Positions 1-6,242 of a stretch of DNA of 7,855 nucleotides are shown one piece after another (the first letter of the stretch is position 1; every line of letters begins with the position of its first letter). Under the pieces are notes generated by a model. That model searched no databases, was not told where the DNA came from, and worked only from the letters and a program-made list of their open reading frames with translations. A program made the position numbers and the translations under genes. Origin of the DNA: CAYSPU01 sp964432995 (GTDB lineage: Bacteria > Verrucomicrobiota > Verrucomicrobiia > Limisphaerales > JAHDYP01); assembly GCA_964432995.1 (NCBI GenBank), contig CAYSPU010000269.1, forward strand, positions 1-7,855, written 5' to 3'.

Positions 1-1
1 C

Positions 2-1367
2 CCCTCAGATCAGTTGGCAGGCGCTAGCCGTCACTTCGCCGCCCGCCACCAACTTTCCTGCCACGTCTCCGTCCGCACCTCCCACGCCCGCCACAAGCAG
101 TTCGTGCAGGCGATGCTCTCCAAACTCCACGCCGCCGGCCACTTCTACCAGGCCGAATACCACGGCTTCTACTCCGCTCGCCAAGAGACCTTCCTGACGG
201 ACAAGGACCGTCTCCCCGACGGCACCTGGGACCCCTTCTGGGGCGAAGTCGTCGAGGTCCGCGAAGACAACTACTACTTCCGCATGGGCCAACACCAGCA
301 GTGGCTCATCGAGCACATCGACGCCCACCCCGAGTTCGTCCAACCGGCCATCCGCCGCAACGAAGTCCTCGGGTTTCTCCGCAGCCAACCGCTGGAGGAC
401 CTCTGCATCTCCCGACCGGTGACCCGTCTGAGCTGGGGCATTCCCCTGCCCTTCGATCCCCAATTCGTGACGTACGTCTGGTTTGATGCGCTGTCGAACT
501 ACGCCAGCATCCCCGCGGCCCAGGGCGACCCCGGCGTCTGCCCCGCCGCCGGCCCCGCCTACGCCGGCACCCCGCCCGGCCTCGAACTCTGGCCCGCCGA
601 TATCCACGTGATCGGCAAAGACATCGTCAAGTTCCACGCTGTCTACTGGCCAATCATGCTCAAGGCCATGGACCTCGCCCTCCCCCGCCAAGTCCTCGTC
701 CACGGCTGGTGGCAGAAGGACGGCNNNNNNNNNNATGAGCAAAAGCACCGGGAACATTGTCGACCCCGTCGCCGTCATCAATGAATGGGGCGTCGACTCC
801 TTCCGCTACTACGTCGTCCGCGAACTCGACCTCGGCGCCGACGGCAACTGGACCGACGCCGGCTTCCAGGCGCGCTACACCGCCGAGTTGGCCAACGGTC
901 TGGGCAACCTCGTCAACCGTTCGCTCTCGATGCTTCGCCGCTACCGGAATGGCGTGGTGCCGCCGCGCTCCGATGAACTGGCGCCCGACGCCGCGGCGCG
1001 GGTCCGGGAAATGGCCGATCACCTCCGGGCCAGTCGACTCCAGGATGCCTTGATCACCACCTGGGAACTCGTCGCCCGCGCCAATCAATACGTCGATCAC
1101 ACGGCCCCGTTCAAGCTGGCCAAGGATCCCTCCCAGGCCGCGCGGCTCGACGCCATCCTCTACAACCTGGTCGAGACCTGCCGCATCCTGGCCGTCATGC
1201 TCTGGCCATTCATTCCGGAGACCGCGGAGAAGATCGCCGCGCAACTGGCGCTGCCGGAGAAACCCGACCGCTGGACCGCCGCGGCCTGGGGTGGTCTGCC
1301 CCCGGGGCACACCATCGGCACCCCGGCGCCGCTCTTTCCCCGCAAGGAACCCGCGGCGGCGGCCTGA
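2..1367 (+). CDS. metG: Methionyl-tRNA synthetase, 5' partial, with an assembly gap
   Basis: Class I aminoacyl-tRNA synthetase that charges tRNA-Met in the cytoplasm. The reading frame is open from base 2, so the start codon and roughly 55-60 N-terminal residues, including the HIGH motif, lie outside the window (estimate from family length). Seen in order: RTSHARHKQF near base 80, the EVLGFL segment near 362, VWFDALSNY at 476-502, and WPADIHVIGKDI followed by FHAVYWPIML at about 592-660. After ten Ns comes MSKSTGN at 735 (the KMSKS loop), then ANGLGNLVNRSLSM from 891, which opens the helical anticodon-binding domain. The stop is TGA 1365-1367. The connecting-peptide region (about 160-280) has no CxxC pairs, so this is the zinc-knuckle-free MetRS type. 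The protein ends after the helical domain, with no C-terminal EMAPII-like tRNA-binding domain. The part before the gap (frame of base 2) and the part after (frame of base 735) are out of phase only because of the N-run length. I read this as one intact gene, not a pseudogene. Confidence 0.95.
725..734. other. Run of 10 N: assembly gap inside metG
   Basis: Ten undetermined bases fall between the DG codons at 719-724 and the ATG of MSKS at 735. Ten is not a multiple of three and puts the two halves of metG out of frame. In MetRS proteins the usual spacing is D-G-x-K-M-S-K-S, which would need only two codons (6 nt). The N-run is therefore most likely a placeholder of arbitrary length rather than a measured distance. 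Confidence 0.9.
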
Positions 1368-1381
1368 CCCTGCCGCAAACG

Positions 1382-1386
1382 GGAGG
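1382..1386 (+). promoter_or_regulatory. Candidate Shine-Dalgarno GGAGG before the leader ORF
   Basis: GGGAGG at 1381-1386 lies just 3 nt before ATG 1390, closer than the usual 5-9 nt, so its strength is uncertain. It is the only clear purine-rich ribosome-binding-like site between metG and the exporter. The exporter GTG at 1491 has the pyrimidine-rich GCTGCTGCTCC directly upstream instead. Confidence 0.35.
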
Positions 1387-1389
1387 TTC

Positions 1390-1494
1390 ATGGACATTCA
1401 ATCCCGACCGCGTTCGGTGTTCCGTGTTCGGCGTTCGATGTTCGTTGTTCGACGTTGGACGTTCGATGTTCGGTCACTGGCTGCTGCTCCGTGA
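1390..1494 (+). CDS. Possible 34-aa leader ORF spanning the heptamer array
   Basis: A short ORF with an ATG start, MDIQSRPRSVF... to ...SLAAAP, and stop TGA 1492-1494. Its middle is encoded entirely by the GTTCGNN heptamers, giving an Arg/Val/Phe-rich peptide (RRSMF, RRWTF) with no recognisable domain. What makes it worth listing is its position. A GGGAGG sits just upstream of its ATG, and its stop overlaps the exporter start as GTGA (GTG 1491-1493, TGA 1492-1494), the arrangement typical of translational coupling. The peptide itself is unlikely to have a function. If translated, it would act as a leader that delivers ribosomes to the exporter start. Alternatively it is a chance open frame, since the heptamers contain no stop codon in any frame. 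Confidence 0.3.
   Translation: MDIQSRPRSVFRVRRSMFVVRRWTFDVRSLAAAP
1412..1474 (+). repeat. Tandem heptamer array, 9 units of GTTCGNN
   Basis: Nine head-to-tail 7-nt units start at 1412, 1419, 1426, 1433, 1440, 1447, 1454, 1461 and 1468: GTTCGGT, GTTCCGT, GTTCGGC, GTTCGAT, GTTCGTT, GTTCGAC, GTTGGAC, GTTCGAT, GTTCGGT. GTT is invariant in all nine, the fourth and fifth bases are CG in seven, and the last two vary. The period of 7 gives a 21-nt superperiod in translation, and no frame contains a stop. The array fills the space between metG and the exporter and ends 16 nt before the exporter GTG. Similar degenerate heptamer arrays are, from memory, dispersed through noncoding DNA of Verrucomicrobiota-type genomes, where they are often mistranslated as SNIEHRTSN-like or MFDVRCS-like peptides. 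Confidence 0.85.
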
Positions 1495-3983
1495 ACCAAC
1501 GGCTCCTCCAACTGCACCTGACCCTGGCCCGCCATCGTTGGCTCGCCGCTGGACTCACTCTCGCCTTGGCCGCCGCCAGCTTCTGGGCCGTCACCCGCCT
1601 CCGCCTCAGCGAAGACTTCACCGACATGCTCCCCTTGTCGGATCCGACGGTTGCGCGGCAAATCGAAGCCCTGCACTGGGTCCGCCAGGCGGACCGGCTC
1701 TATCTCGACGTCTCGGCACCCGCACCCGACGCCGAACTCCTGGCAACCGCCGCCGATCGTCTCTGCGACGCGCTCGCACAGATCCCGGACCTGGGCGACA
1801 TCCGCTGCCGCATCGACGAAGCCGCTGCCGGGGACGTTCTCCTGCGGTTGCAGACGGAGACGCCCGAACTCCTCCGCGCCGGCGACGAGGCCGTCCTCGC
1901 CCAGCGGATCGACCCAGCCGCGATCCGACAGCGCCTGGAGTGGTTGAAGCGCTCGCTCTCACAACCTCAGGGCATGGCGCTCAAAGCAGTGCTCTCTTCC
2001 GACCCCATCGGAATCGGGGACTTGGTGAGCACCCGACTGCGTGATCTTCAGGTTAACACCGGGTCGGGACACGTTGCCGATGGACGCCTCACCAGCGCCG
2101 ACGGACGCCACCTGCTGGTGAGTGTCGCCCCGGCGTTTCCTTCGTCGGACCATCGACGGAGTGCAGCACTAGTGGAGGCCGTGCTGCAGGCGGCCCGGGA
2201 CGTCGAAGGGGAGTTTGCGGACCGGGACGTTTGCGTGGCGGTGACCGGCGCGCACCGCATTGCCCTGGACAACGCCATCCTCATCCGGGAAGACCTCGGA
2301 CGCATCACCGGCATTGTAGCCCTCGGCGTGGCGATCGTGATGATGACCGCCTTCCGCCGCCGCTGGCTGGCCCTGTTGTGCCTGGCGCCCACCGCCCTGG
2401 GCGTGCTCGTCGCCGGCGCCGTGTTCACCCTCAGCGGCGACACCGTGTCCGCCATCGCCCTCGGCTGTGGAAGCTGTCTCGTCGGCGTGCTGGTCGACTG
2501 CGCCGTGCACGTGGTGTATCACATCGACGAGACCCGCCCCTCGAACCCACACCAGTTGGCCGCCGAGATGGCGCGGTTGACACCCGCGATCGCCTTGGCG
2601 GGGCTGACCACGGTGGCCGCCTTCACGATCATGTTGGGTTCGCCCACGGCCGGGCATCGGCAGTTGGGGCTGTTCGCCGCCGTGGGCGCCGCTGTCTCCG
2701 CCGCCGCCGCGCTGACCGTGTTGCCCTTGTGCATCCCGCTCCGCCAACCGAACGCCCCGGCCGGCACCGCCGACAACCGGCCCGCGCGCCTCCCCCTGAC
2801 CCGTTTGCTCGAACCCGTCGTCCGCTGGCGTGCCGGGGCCAATCGCTCCGCCTGGATCCTCACCCTGGCGCTCTCCGCCCTCGCCCTCATCGGCCTCACC
2901 CGGTTTCACTTCGAAAACGATCTGAGCCGCCTCAACGGCGTCCGACCGGAAACCGCCGCCGACGACCGTCTCATCAATCTAACCTGGGGAGAATCGCTCG
3001 CCCTCACCACCATCGTCGTACCCGCTTCAACTTGGGATCAGGCCCTCGCCTTGAACGAGCGCGTGTTCGAAGCCCTCCAACCACTCCAAGCCTCCGGGGT
3101 GATCCACTCGCTCGCCTCCGTGGCGCGCTCCTCCCCGTCGTCCGCCACGCGAAATGAAGCCCGGGCCCGCTGGCGCGCCTTCTGGGATGACACCAGGCGC
3201 GCCCAGGTCCGGCGCACTCTCGAAACCTCCGCCGAGGAACTTGGATTTCGGCCGGGCGTGTTTGAGCCGTTTCTGGCCTCGCTCGAGGCCCCGTCTTCCT
3301 CGCGGCCAGCTTCGGGCGAAGCCCCCTGGCTCCTTCGCGAGAGCTGGCTGCAAGACTACTGGAACCAGGCTGGTGGCCGCGTGGCACTCCTCACCTTCGC
3401 CAAACTCGGCTCCCCGAGCGGATGCGGTCTCCTCGAGCAAGCGCTCGCGCGACAGGCGCCGGGCGCGTTGCTCCTCAACAAGCAGGCCCTGGGCGACCGC
3501 CTGACCCGCCTGACCCAGCGCAGCCTGATCACCTTTGCCGTTCTGGCGCTCGGCGTGAACGCCGCCCTGCTCTTCCTCCTTCTCCAGAGGGTCCGCCTGG
3601 TCCTCATCGCCTTGATCCCGATCCTGGCGGGCAACTTCTGGACCCTCGGCGCCCTCGGACTCGCCGGCCACTCGCTGAACTTCGCCAACCTCGTGTTCGT
3701 CGTCTTCGTCGCCGGCGTCAGCCTCGACTACTGCATGTTCCTCATGCTGGCCCGACTCGACCTCCTCCGCGGCGAACGCGACCGCGAAGCGTCCGCCGCC
3801 GCTTCCGTGGTGCTCTGCGCCTTGACCACCCTCGCCGGCGTCGGCGCCCTGGCCTTCGCCCGACACCCGGCCCTCTTCTCGGTCGGCGTCACCGCACTGG
3901 CCGGAATCAGCCTCTGCCTGGTCGCCACCCAACTCCTCGTACCAACGCTGATGGACCACTTCGCCCGCAACCATGAATCTTGA
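1491..3983 (+). CDS. RND/MMPL-family predicted exporter
   Basis: Inner-membrane transporter of 830 aa with the duplicated RND layout. TM1 is at about aa 17-37, followed by a large extracytoplasmic loop (38-270). TM2-6 are at about 271-415 and TM7 at about 453-474, followed by a second large loop (475-677). TM8-12 are at about 678-820. TM4 carries GVLVDCAVH (Asp336) and TM10 carries GVSLDYCMF (Asp746-Tyr747), matching the intramembrane proton-relay acids of MMPL/RND proteins. It most resembles the 'predicted exporter' MMPL group (COG4258-like, by recollection), which tends to move lipids or other hydrophobic molecules, driven by proton motive force. I chose GTG 1491: the frame stays open upstream to a TTG at 1455, but those 12 codons come from the heptamer array and its flank and are not family-like, whereas VNQRLLQLHLTLARHRW just before TM1 looks natural. 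No ribosome binding site is visible. The 3' end overlaps the TRAP permease by 11 nt. The substrate cannot be read from the sequence. Confidence 0.9.
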   Translation: MNQRLLQLHLTLARHRWLAAGLTLALAAASFWAVTRLRLSEDFTDMLPLSDPTVARQIEALHWVRQADRLYLDVSAPAPDAELLATAADRLCDALAQIPDLGDIRCRIDEAAAGDVLLRLQTETPELLRAGDEAVLAQRIDPAAIRQRLEWLKRSLSQPQGMALKAVLSSDPIGIGDLVSTRLRDLQVNTGSGHVADGRLTSADGRHLLVSVAPAFPSSDHRRSAALVEAVLQAARDVEGEFADRDVCVAVTGAHRIALDNAILIREDLGRITGIVALGVAIVMMTAFRRRWLALLCLAPTALGVLVAGAVFTLSGDTVSAIALGCGSCLVGVLVDCAVHVVYHIDETRPSNPHQLAAEMARLTPAIALAGLTTVAAFTIMLGSPTAGHRQLGLFAAVGAAVSAAAALTVLPLCIPLRQPNAPAGTADNRPARLPLTRLLEPVVRWRAGANRSAWILTLALSALALIGLTRFHFENDLSRLNGVRPETAADDRLINLTWGESLALTTIVVPASTWDQALALNERVFEALQPLQASGVIHSLASVARSSPSSATRNEARARWRAFWDDTRRAQVRRTLETSAEELGFRPGVFEPFLASLEAPSSSRPASGEAPWLLRESWLQDYWNQAGGRVALLTFAKLGSPSGCGLLEQALARQAPGALLLNKQALGDRLTRLTQRSLITFAVLALGVNAALLFLLLQRVRLVLIALIPILAGNFWTLGALGLAGHSLNFANLVFVVFVAGVSLDYCMFLMLARLDLLRGERDREASAAASVVLCALTTLAGVGALAFARHPALFSVGVTALAGISLCLVATQLLVPTLMDHFARNHES

Positions 3984-5847
3984 ATCCGCCCCGCATCTCG
4001 AAAGCCCGGCGAGCCCCGACCCGGCCGGCTGGCGGAGAATCCCGCGCCAGGCGGAAGACCTGATCGTCGTCGTCGCCCTCGCCGTCATGACTCTCTTGCC
4101 GGTGACCGAGGTCTTCCTGCGCGCCGTCTTCAAGACCGGCATCATGGCCTCGACCCCCATCGTCCAACACCTCGTCCTCGCCGTCGGCATGCTCGGCGGC
4201 GCCATCGCCGCCCGCGACGACCGCTTGCTGGCCCTGGCAACCGCACGCCAGTGGTTCCATGGCGGCGTCCTGACCTTCGCCCGCGTGTTTGGCTACGGAT
4301 TCGCCGCCGCCGTCAGCGCCGTTCTGTGCGCCGCAAGCTGGAAGTTCGTCGTCTCGCAGAAGTCTCTCGGCAAGATCCTCGCCTACGGCGTCCCGGTTTG
4401 GGTGGTGCAACTGCTGCTGGTGATCGGCTTCGCCCTCGTCGCCGTGCGCCTCGTGTGGCACGCGTCCAAACTCTGGCGCTGGCGCGCCGCCACCCTGGGC
4501 GTCACCCTGTTGTTCATCGGCATCACGGTCTGGTCCCCCGTCGCGCCCGAGCACCTGCGTTGGCCAGCCCTCGGCGTCTTGATCGTGGCCGTGGCGCTGG
4601 GCGCCCCGGTATTCACCGCGTTGGGCGGTGCCGCCCTCATTCTACTCTGGTCCGCGGGCGAACCGGTCTCGACGGTGGTGGTGAAGCACTATCATCTGAC
4701 GGTGAACGCCACGTTGCCGAGCATCCCGCTGTTCACCCTGGCGGGCTACTTCCTCGCCGGGGGCGGCGCCGCCAAGCGGTTGGTTCGGCTGTTCCAAGCC
4801 TTGGTCGGCAACCTGCGCGGCGGCCCCGCCATCGTCACCGCCCTGGTCTGCGCCTTCTTCACCTCGTTCACCGGCGCTTCCGGCGCCACGATTCTGGCGC
4901 TGGGCGGCGTCCTGATGCCAGTCCTCCTCGCCGCCCGCTATTCCGAACGCAACGCGCTCGGCCTCCTCACCGGCGCCGGATCCCTCGGCATGCTCTTCCC
5001 GCCCTGCCTGCCGCCCATCCTCTACGCCGTGATCGCCAGCAGCGGCGGACAGGTCAGCGTGAGCATCGAGCAGATGTTCAAGGGCGGTCTGCTGCCCGGC
5101 ATTCTGCTCGTGGCGATGACCGCATGGTGGGGCGTGCGCGGCGCCAAACCGCTGCCGAAATCGGAACGCCGGCCTTTTGATGCGCGCGAAGCCGTCGACG
5201 CCGCCTGGGCCGCCAAATGGGAACTCCTTGTCCCCGTGGTCGCCTTGACCGCGTTGTTCGGCGGGTTCGCCACGCCCGTGGAAGCCGCCGCCGTCACTGC
5301 CCTCTACACTTTCCTGGGCAGCGTGGTGATCCATCGCGAACTCCACCTCTGGCGCGACGTGCCGCGCGTGGTCACCGAGTGCGGCCTGTTGATCGGTGGC
5401 ATCCTCCTCATCCTCGGCGTGGCCCTCGGTTTCACCCACACTCTGGTCGACGCCCAGGTGCCCGACGCCGCCGTCGCCTGGGCCACCGAGGCCGTTCCCT
5501 CGAAGTGGCTCTTCCTCCTCGGCCTGAACGTCGTTCTGCTGGTGATCGGCGGGTTCGTCGAGATCTACGCCGCCATCGTGGTCGTGGTGCCCTTATTGCT
5601 CCCCCTCGGGGAGGCTTTCGGGATAGACCCGATTCATCTGGGCATCATCTTCCTCGCGAACATGGAGCTCGGCTTCCTCGCACCGCCGGTGGGCCTGAAC
5701 CTCCTTCTGTCCTCCTACCGCTTCAACAAGCCGATGTCCGAAGTCACCCGCGCCTCCCTTCCCATGCTGGGCGTCATGGTGATCGGCGTGCTCTTGATCA
5801 CCTACGTCCCCTGGCTCACCACCTGGCTGCCCAGCGTCTGGAAATAG
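3973..5847 (+). CDS. TRAP transporter permease, fused DctQ-DctM subunits
   Basis: Inner-membrane permease of a tripartite ATP-independent periplasmic (TRAP) transporter, a secondary importer normally fed by a periplasmic binding protein. It is 624 aa. The DctQ-like small subunit (about aa 27-165, four helices) contains STPIVQHLVLAVGMLGGAIAA. A linking helix follows at about aa 175-188, as in fused SiaQM-type permeases. The DctM domain runs from about aa 197 to the end, with IPLFTLAGYFLAGGGAAKRL, FTGASGAT (aa 299-306), FPPCLPPILY (342-351), the GFVEIYAAI segment, and ANMELGFLAPPVGLNL near 562-577. These match the DctM framework but deviate from its usual SGSSVAT, IPPS and D/TPPVG forms. The start ATG lies inside the exporter's last codons (11-nt overlap) with no separate ribosome binding site, suggesting coupled translation. 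No dctP gene is in the window. A TRAP family of this hydrophobic type, like the Treponema pallidum TatQ-M system, is the closest analogy I can offer. The substrate is unknown. Confidence 0.93.
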   Translation: MNLESAPHLESPASPDPAGWRRIPRQAEDLIVVVALAVMTLLPVTEVFLRAVFKTGIMASTPIVQHLVLAVGMLGGAIAARDDRLLALATARQWFHGGVLTFARVFGYGFAAAVSAVLCAASWKFVVSQKSLGKILAYGVPVWVVQLLLVIGFALVAVRLVWHASKLWRWRAATLGVTLLFIGITVWSPVAPEHLRWPALGVLIVAVALGAPVFTALGGAALILLWSAGEPVSTVVVKHYHLTVNATLPSIPLFTLAGYFLAGGGAAKRLVRLFQALVGNLRGGPAIVTALVCAFFTSFTGASGATILALGGVLMPVLLAARYSERNALGLLTGAGSLGMLFPPCLPPILYAVIASSGGQVSVSIEQMFKGGLLPGILLVAMTAWWGVRGAKPLPKSERRPFDAREAVDAAWAAKWELLVPVVALTALFGGFATPVEAAAVTALYTFLGSVVIHRELHLWRDVPRVVTECGLLIGGILLILGVALGFTHTLVDAQVPDAAVAWATEAVPSKWLFLLGLNVVLLVIGGFVEIYAAIVVVVPLLLPLGEAFGIDPIHLGIIFLANMELGFLAPPVGLNLLLSSYRFNKPMSEVTRASLPMLGVMVIGVLLITYVPWLTTWLPSVWK

Positions 5848-5855
5848 GAGGACGG

Positions 5856-5874
5856 CAGCCGCGGACGTCTGTCG
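5856..5874 (+). repeat. 19-nt dispersed motif, copy 1
   Basis: CAGCCGCGGACGTCTGTCG begins 8 nt after the TRAP stop codon. It matches 17 of 19 bases of the second copy at 6215-6233, with differences at motif positions 8 and 15. Similarity continues weakly for about ten more bases, to a shared CTCA. Both copies are in the same orientation. Confidence 0.55.
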
Positions 5875-5950
5875 CAGCAGCTCACCTTGACGCCTCACGG
5901 CTTGCTGCGAGTCGTCAGCAGGGACCACTTCGAGCAAGGCGAATCCCATA

Positions 5951-5985
5951 CCGGTCTTCTACCCTCCTATCGGGGGTGTGACCGG
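5951..5985. terminator. Interrupted stem-loop downstream of the TRAP gene
   Basis: CCGGTC (5951-5956) pairs with GACCGG (5980-5985). Inside this, ACCCTC (5961-5966) pairs with GGGGGT (5972-5977) with one G-U, leaving a 5-nt loop and a small internal loop. It begins about 103 nt after the TRAP stop. No T-run follows, so it is not a classical intrinsic terminator. It could still be a 3'-end stabilising or Rho-associated structure. Confidence 0.3.
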
Positions 5986-6031
5986 CCCCGCTCCCATGCT
6001 CACTACACGGTTTATCCGATGTCCGGCGCCC

Positions 6032-6083
6032 GCTCTTGCTCTTGCTCTTGCTCTTACTCTTGCTCTTGCTCTTGCTCTTGCTC
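6032..6083 (+). repeat. Hexanucleotide array (GCTCTT)n, left arm
   Basis: Eight tandem hexamers plus a partial GCTC, all GCTCTT except the fifth, ACTCTT at 6056-6061. It is the left arm of a large inverted repeat with the GAGCAA array that follows. In one frame it reads Ser-Cys repeats and on the other strand Lys-Ser repeats, which look like translation artefacts. Confidence 0.9.
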
Positions 6084-6136
6084 GGCGTCAGCGGTTTCCA
6101 CGCGGAGAGGGAGCAAGAGCAGGAGCAAGAGCAAGA
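6058..6136. terminator. 26-bp hairpin formed by opposed hexamer arrays
   Basis: Bases 6058-6083 are complementary to 6111-6136 over 26 positions. The single imperfection is 6072/6122, a G-U pair in a + strand transcript. The loop is 27 nt (6084-6110). It sits centrally between convergent TRAP and proS genes, so transcripts from either side could fold it and it might act as a bidirectional barrier. No T-tract follows. A structural by-product of repeat inversion is an equally good explanation. Confidence 0.4.
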
Positions 6137-6146
6137 CAGGGAGCGG
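6111..6146 (+). repeat. Hexanucleotide array (GAGCAA)n, right arm
   Basis: Units are GAGCAA, GAGCAG, GAGCAA, GAGCAA, then degenerate GACAGG and GAGCGG. It is the reverse complement, in rotated phase, of the GCTCTT array at 6032-6083. It is shorter and decays toward its distal end, as expected of a microsatellite-like tract. Confidence 0.85.
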
Positions 6147-6214
6147 CGGGAGCGGGTTGGGCTGCTACCGCGTGCGAGGTGCGTTCTGCACGTCACTTGG
6201 AAGATACGCCCCTC

Positions 6215-6233
6215 CAGCCGCCGACGTCAGTCG
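6215..6233 (+). repeat. 19-nt dispersed motif, copy 2
   Basis: CAGCCGCCGACGTCAGTCG, the second copy of the motif at 5856-5874 (17 of 19 bases). Its extended similarity (to about 6245) runs into the proS stop codon. The copy forms most of the stem-loop described at 6215-6239. Confidence 0.55.
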
Positions 6234-6239
6234 GCGCTG
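6215..6239 (-). terminator. Stem-loop right after the proS stop
   Basis: GCCGAC (6220-6225) pairs with GTCGGC (6230-6235) around a GTCA tetraloop. CAGC (6215-6218) then pairs with GCTG (6236-6239) past a one-base bulge. Read on the - strand it starts 3 nt after the proS stop. The bases following on that strand are GC-rich rather than a T-run, so termination activity is only a possibility. Confidence 0.35.
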
Positions 6240-6242
6240 ATC

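Larger units (their letters stand above)
5848..6242. other. 395-nt convergent intergenic region, no gene; repeats and dyads
   Basis: This lies between the TRAP stop (+) and the proS stop (-). Open frames across it encode only Ser-Cys or Lys-Ser repeats from the hexamer arrays, so I call no protein. It contains two copies of a 19-nt motif near its ends (5856-5874 and 6215-6233), a stem-loop at 5951-5985, the hexamer hairpin at 6032-6146, and a short stem-loop next to the proS stop. The position between two gene ends fits transcription termination, but no T-tract follows any of the stems. Confidence 0.75.

Noticed and set aside
14..784. Reading metG as a pseudogene because its two halves are in different frames
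   Set aside because: The shift occurs only inside the N-run, and motifs on both sides are intact.
1412..1474. CRISPR-like array
   Set aside because: Units are 7 nt with no spacers. It is a simple tandem repeat.
1455..1490. Upstream TTG start for the exporter, adding 12 residues
   Set aside because: The added residues come from the heptamer array and its flank. GTG 1491 begins just before a natural-looking N-terminus and coincides with the GTGA overlap.
3027..4205. 392-aa ORF on the - strand opposite the exporter and the TRAP start
   Set aside because: A long antisense frame is expected in high-GC DNA. Its composition (Gly/Glu/Gln/Ala/Arg-rich, no domain) is that of a shadow, while the + strand frames show clear family motifs.
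6032..6146. Insertion-sequence terminal inverted repeats
   Set aside because: The arms are simple hexamer repeats separated by 27 nt, with no transposase between them.
5887..6240. 117-aa + strand ORF with Ser-Cys repeats, and the opposing - strand ORF (5915-6196) with Lys-Ser repeats
   Set aside because: Their repetitive parts are only the translated hexamer arrays. The rest matches nothing recognisable, and both lack a plausible ribosome binding site.
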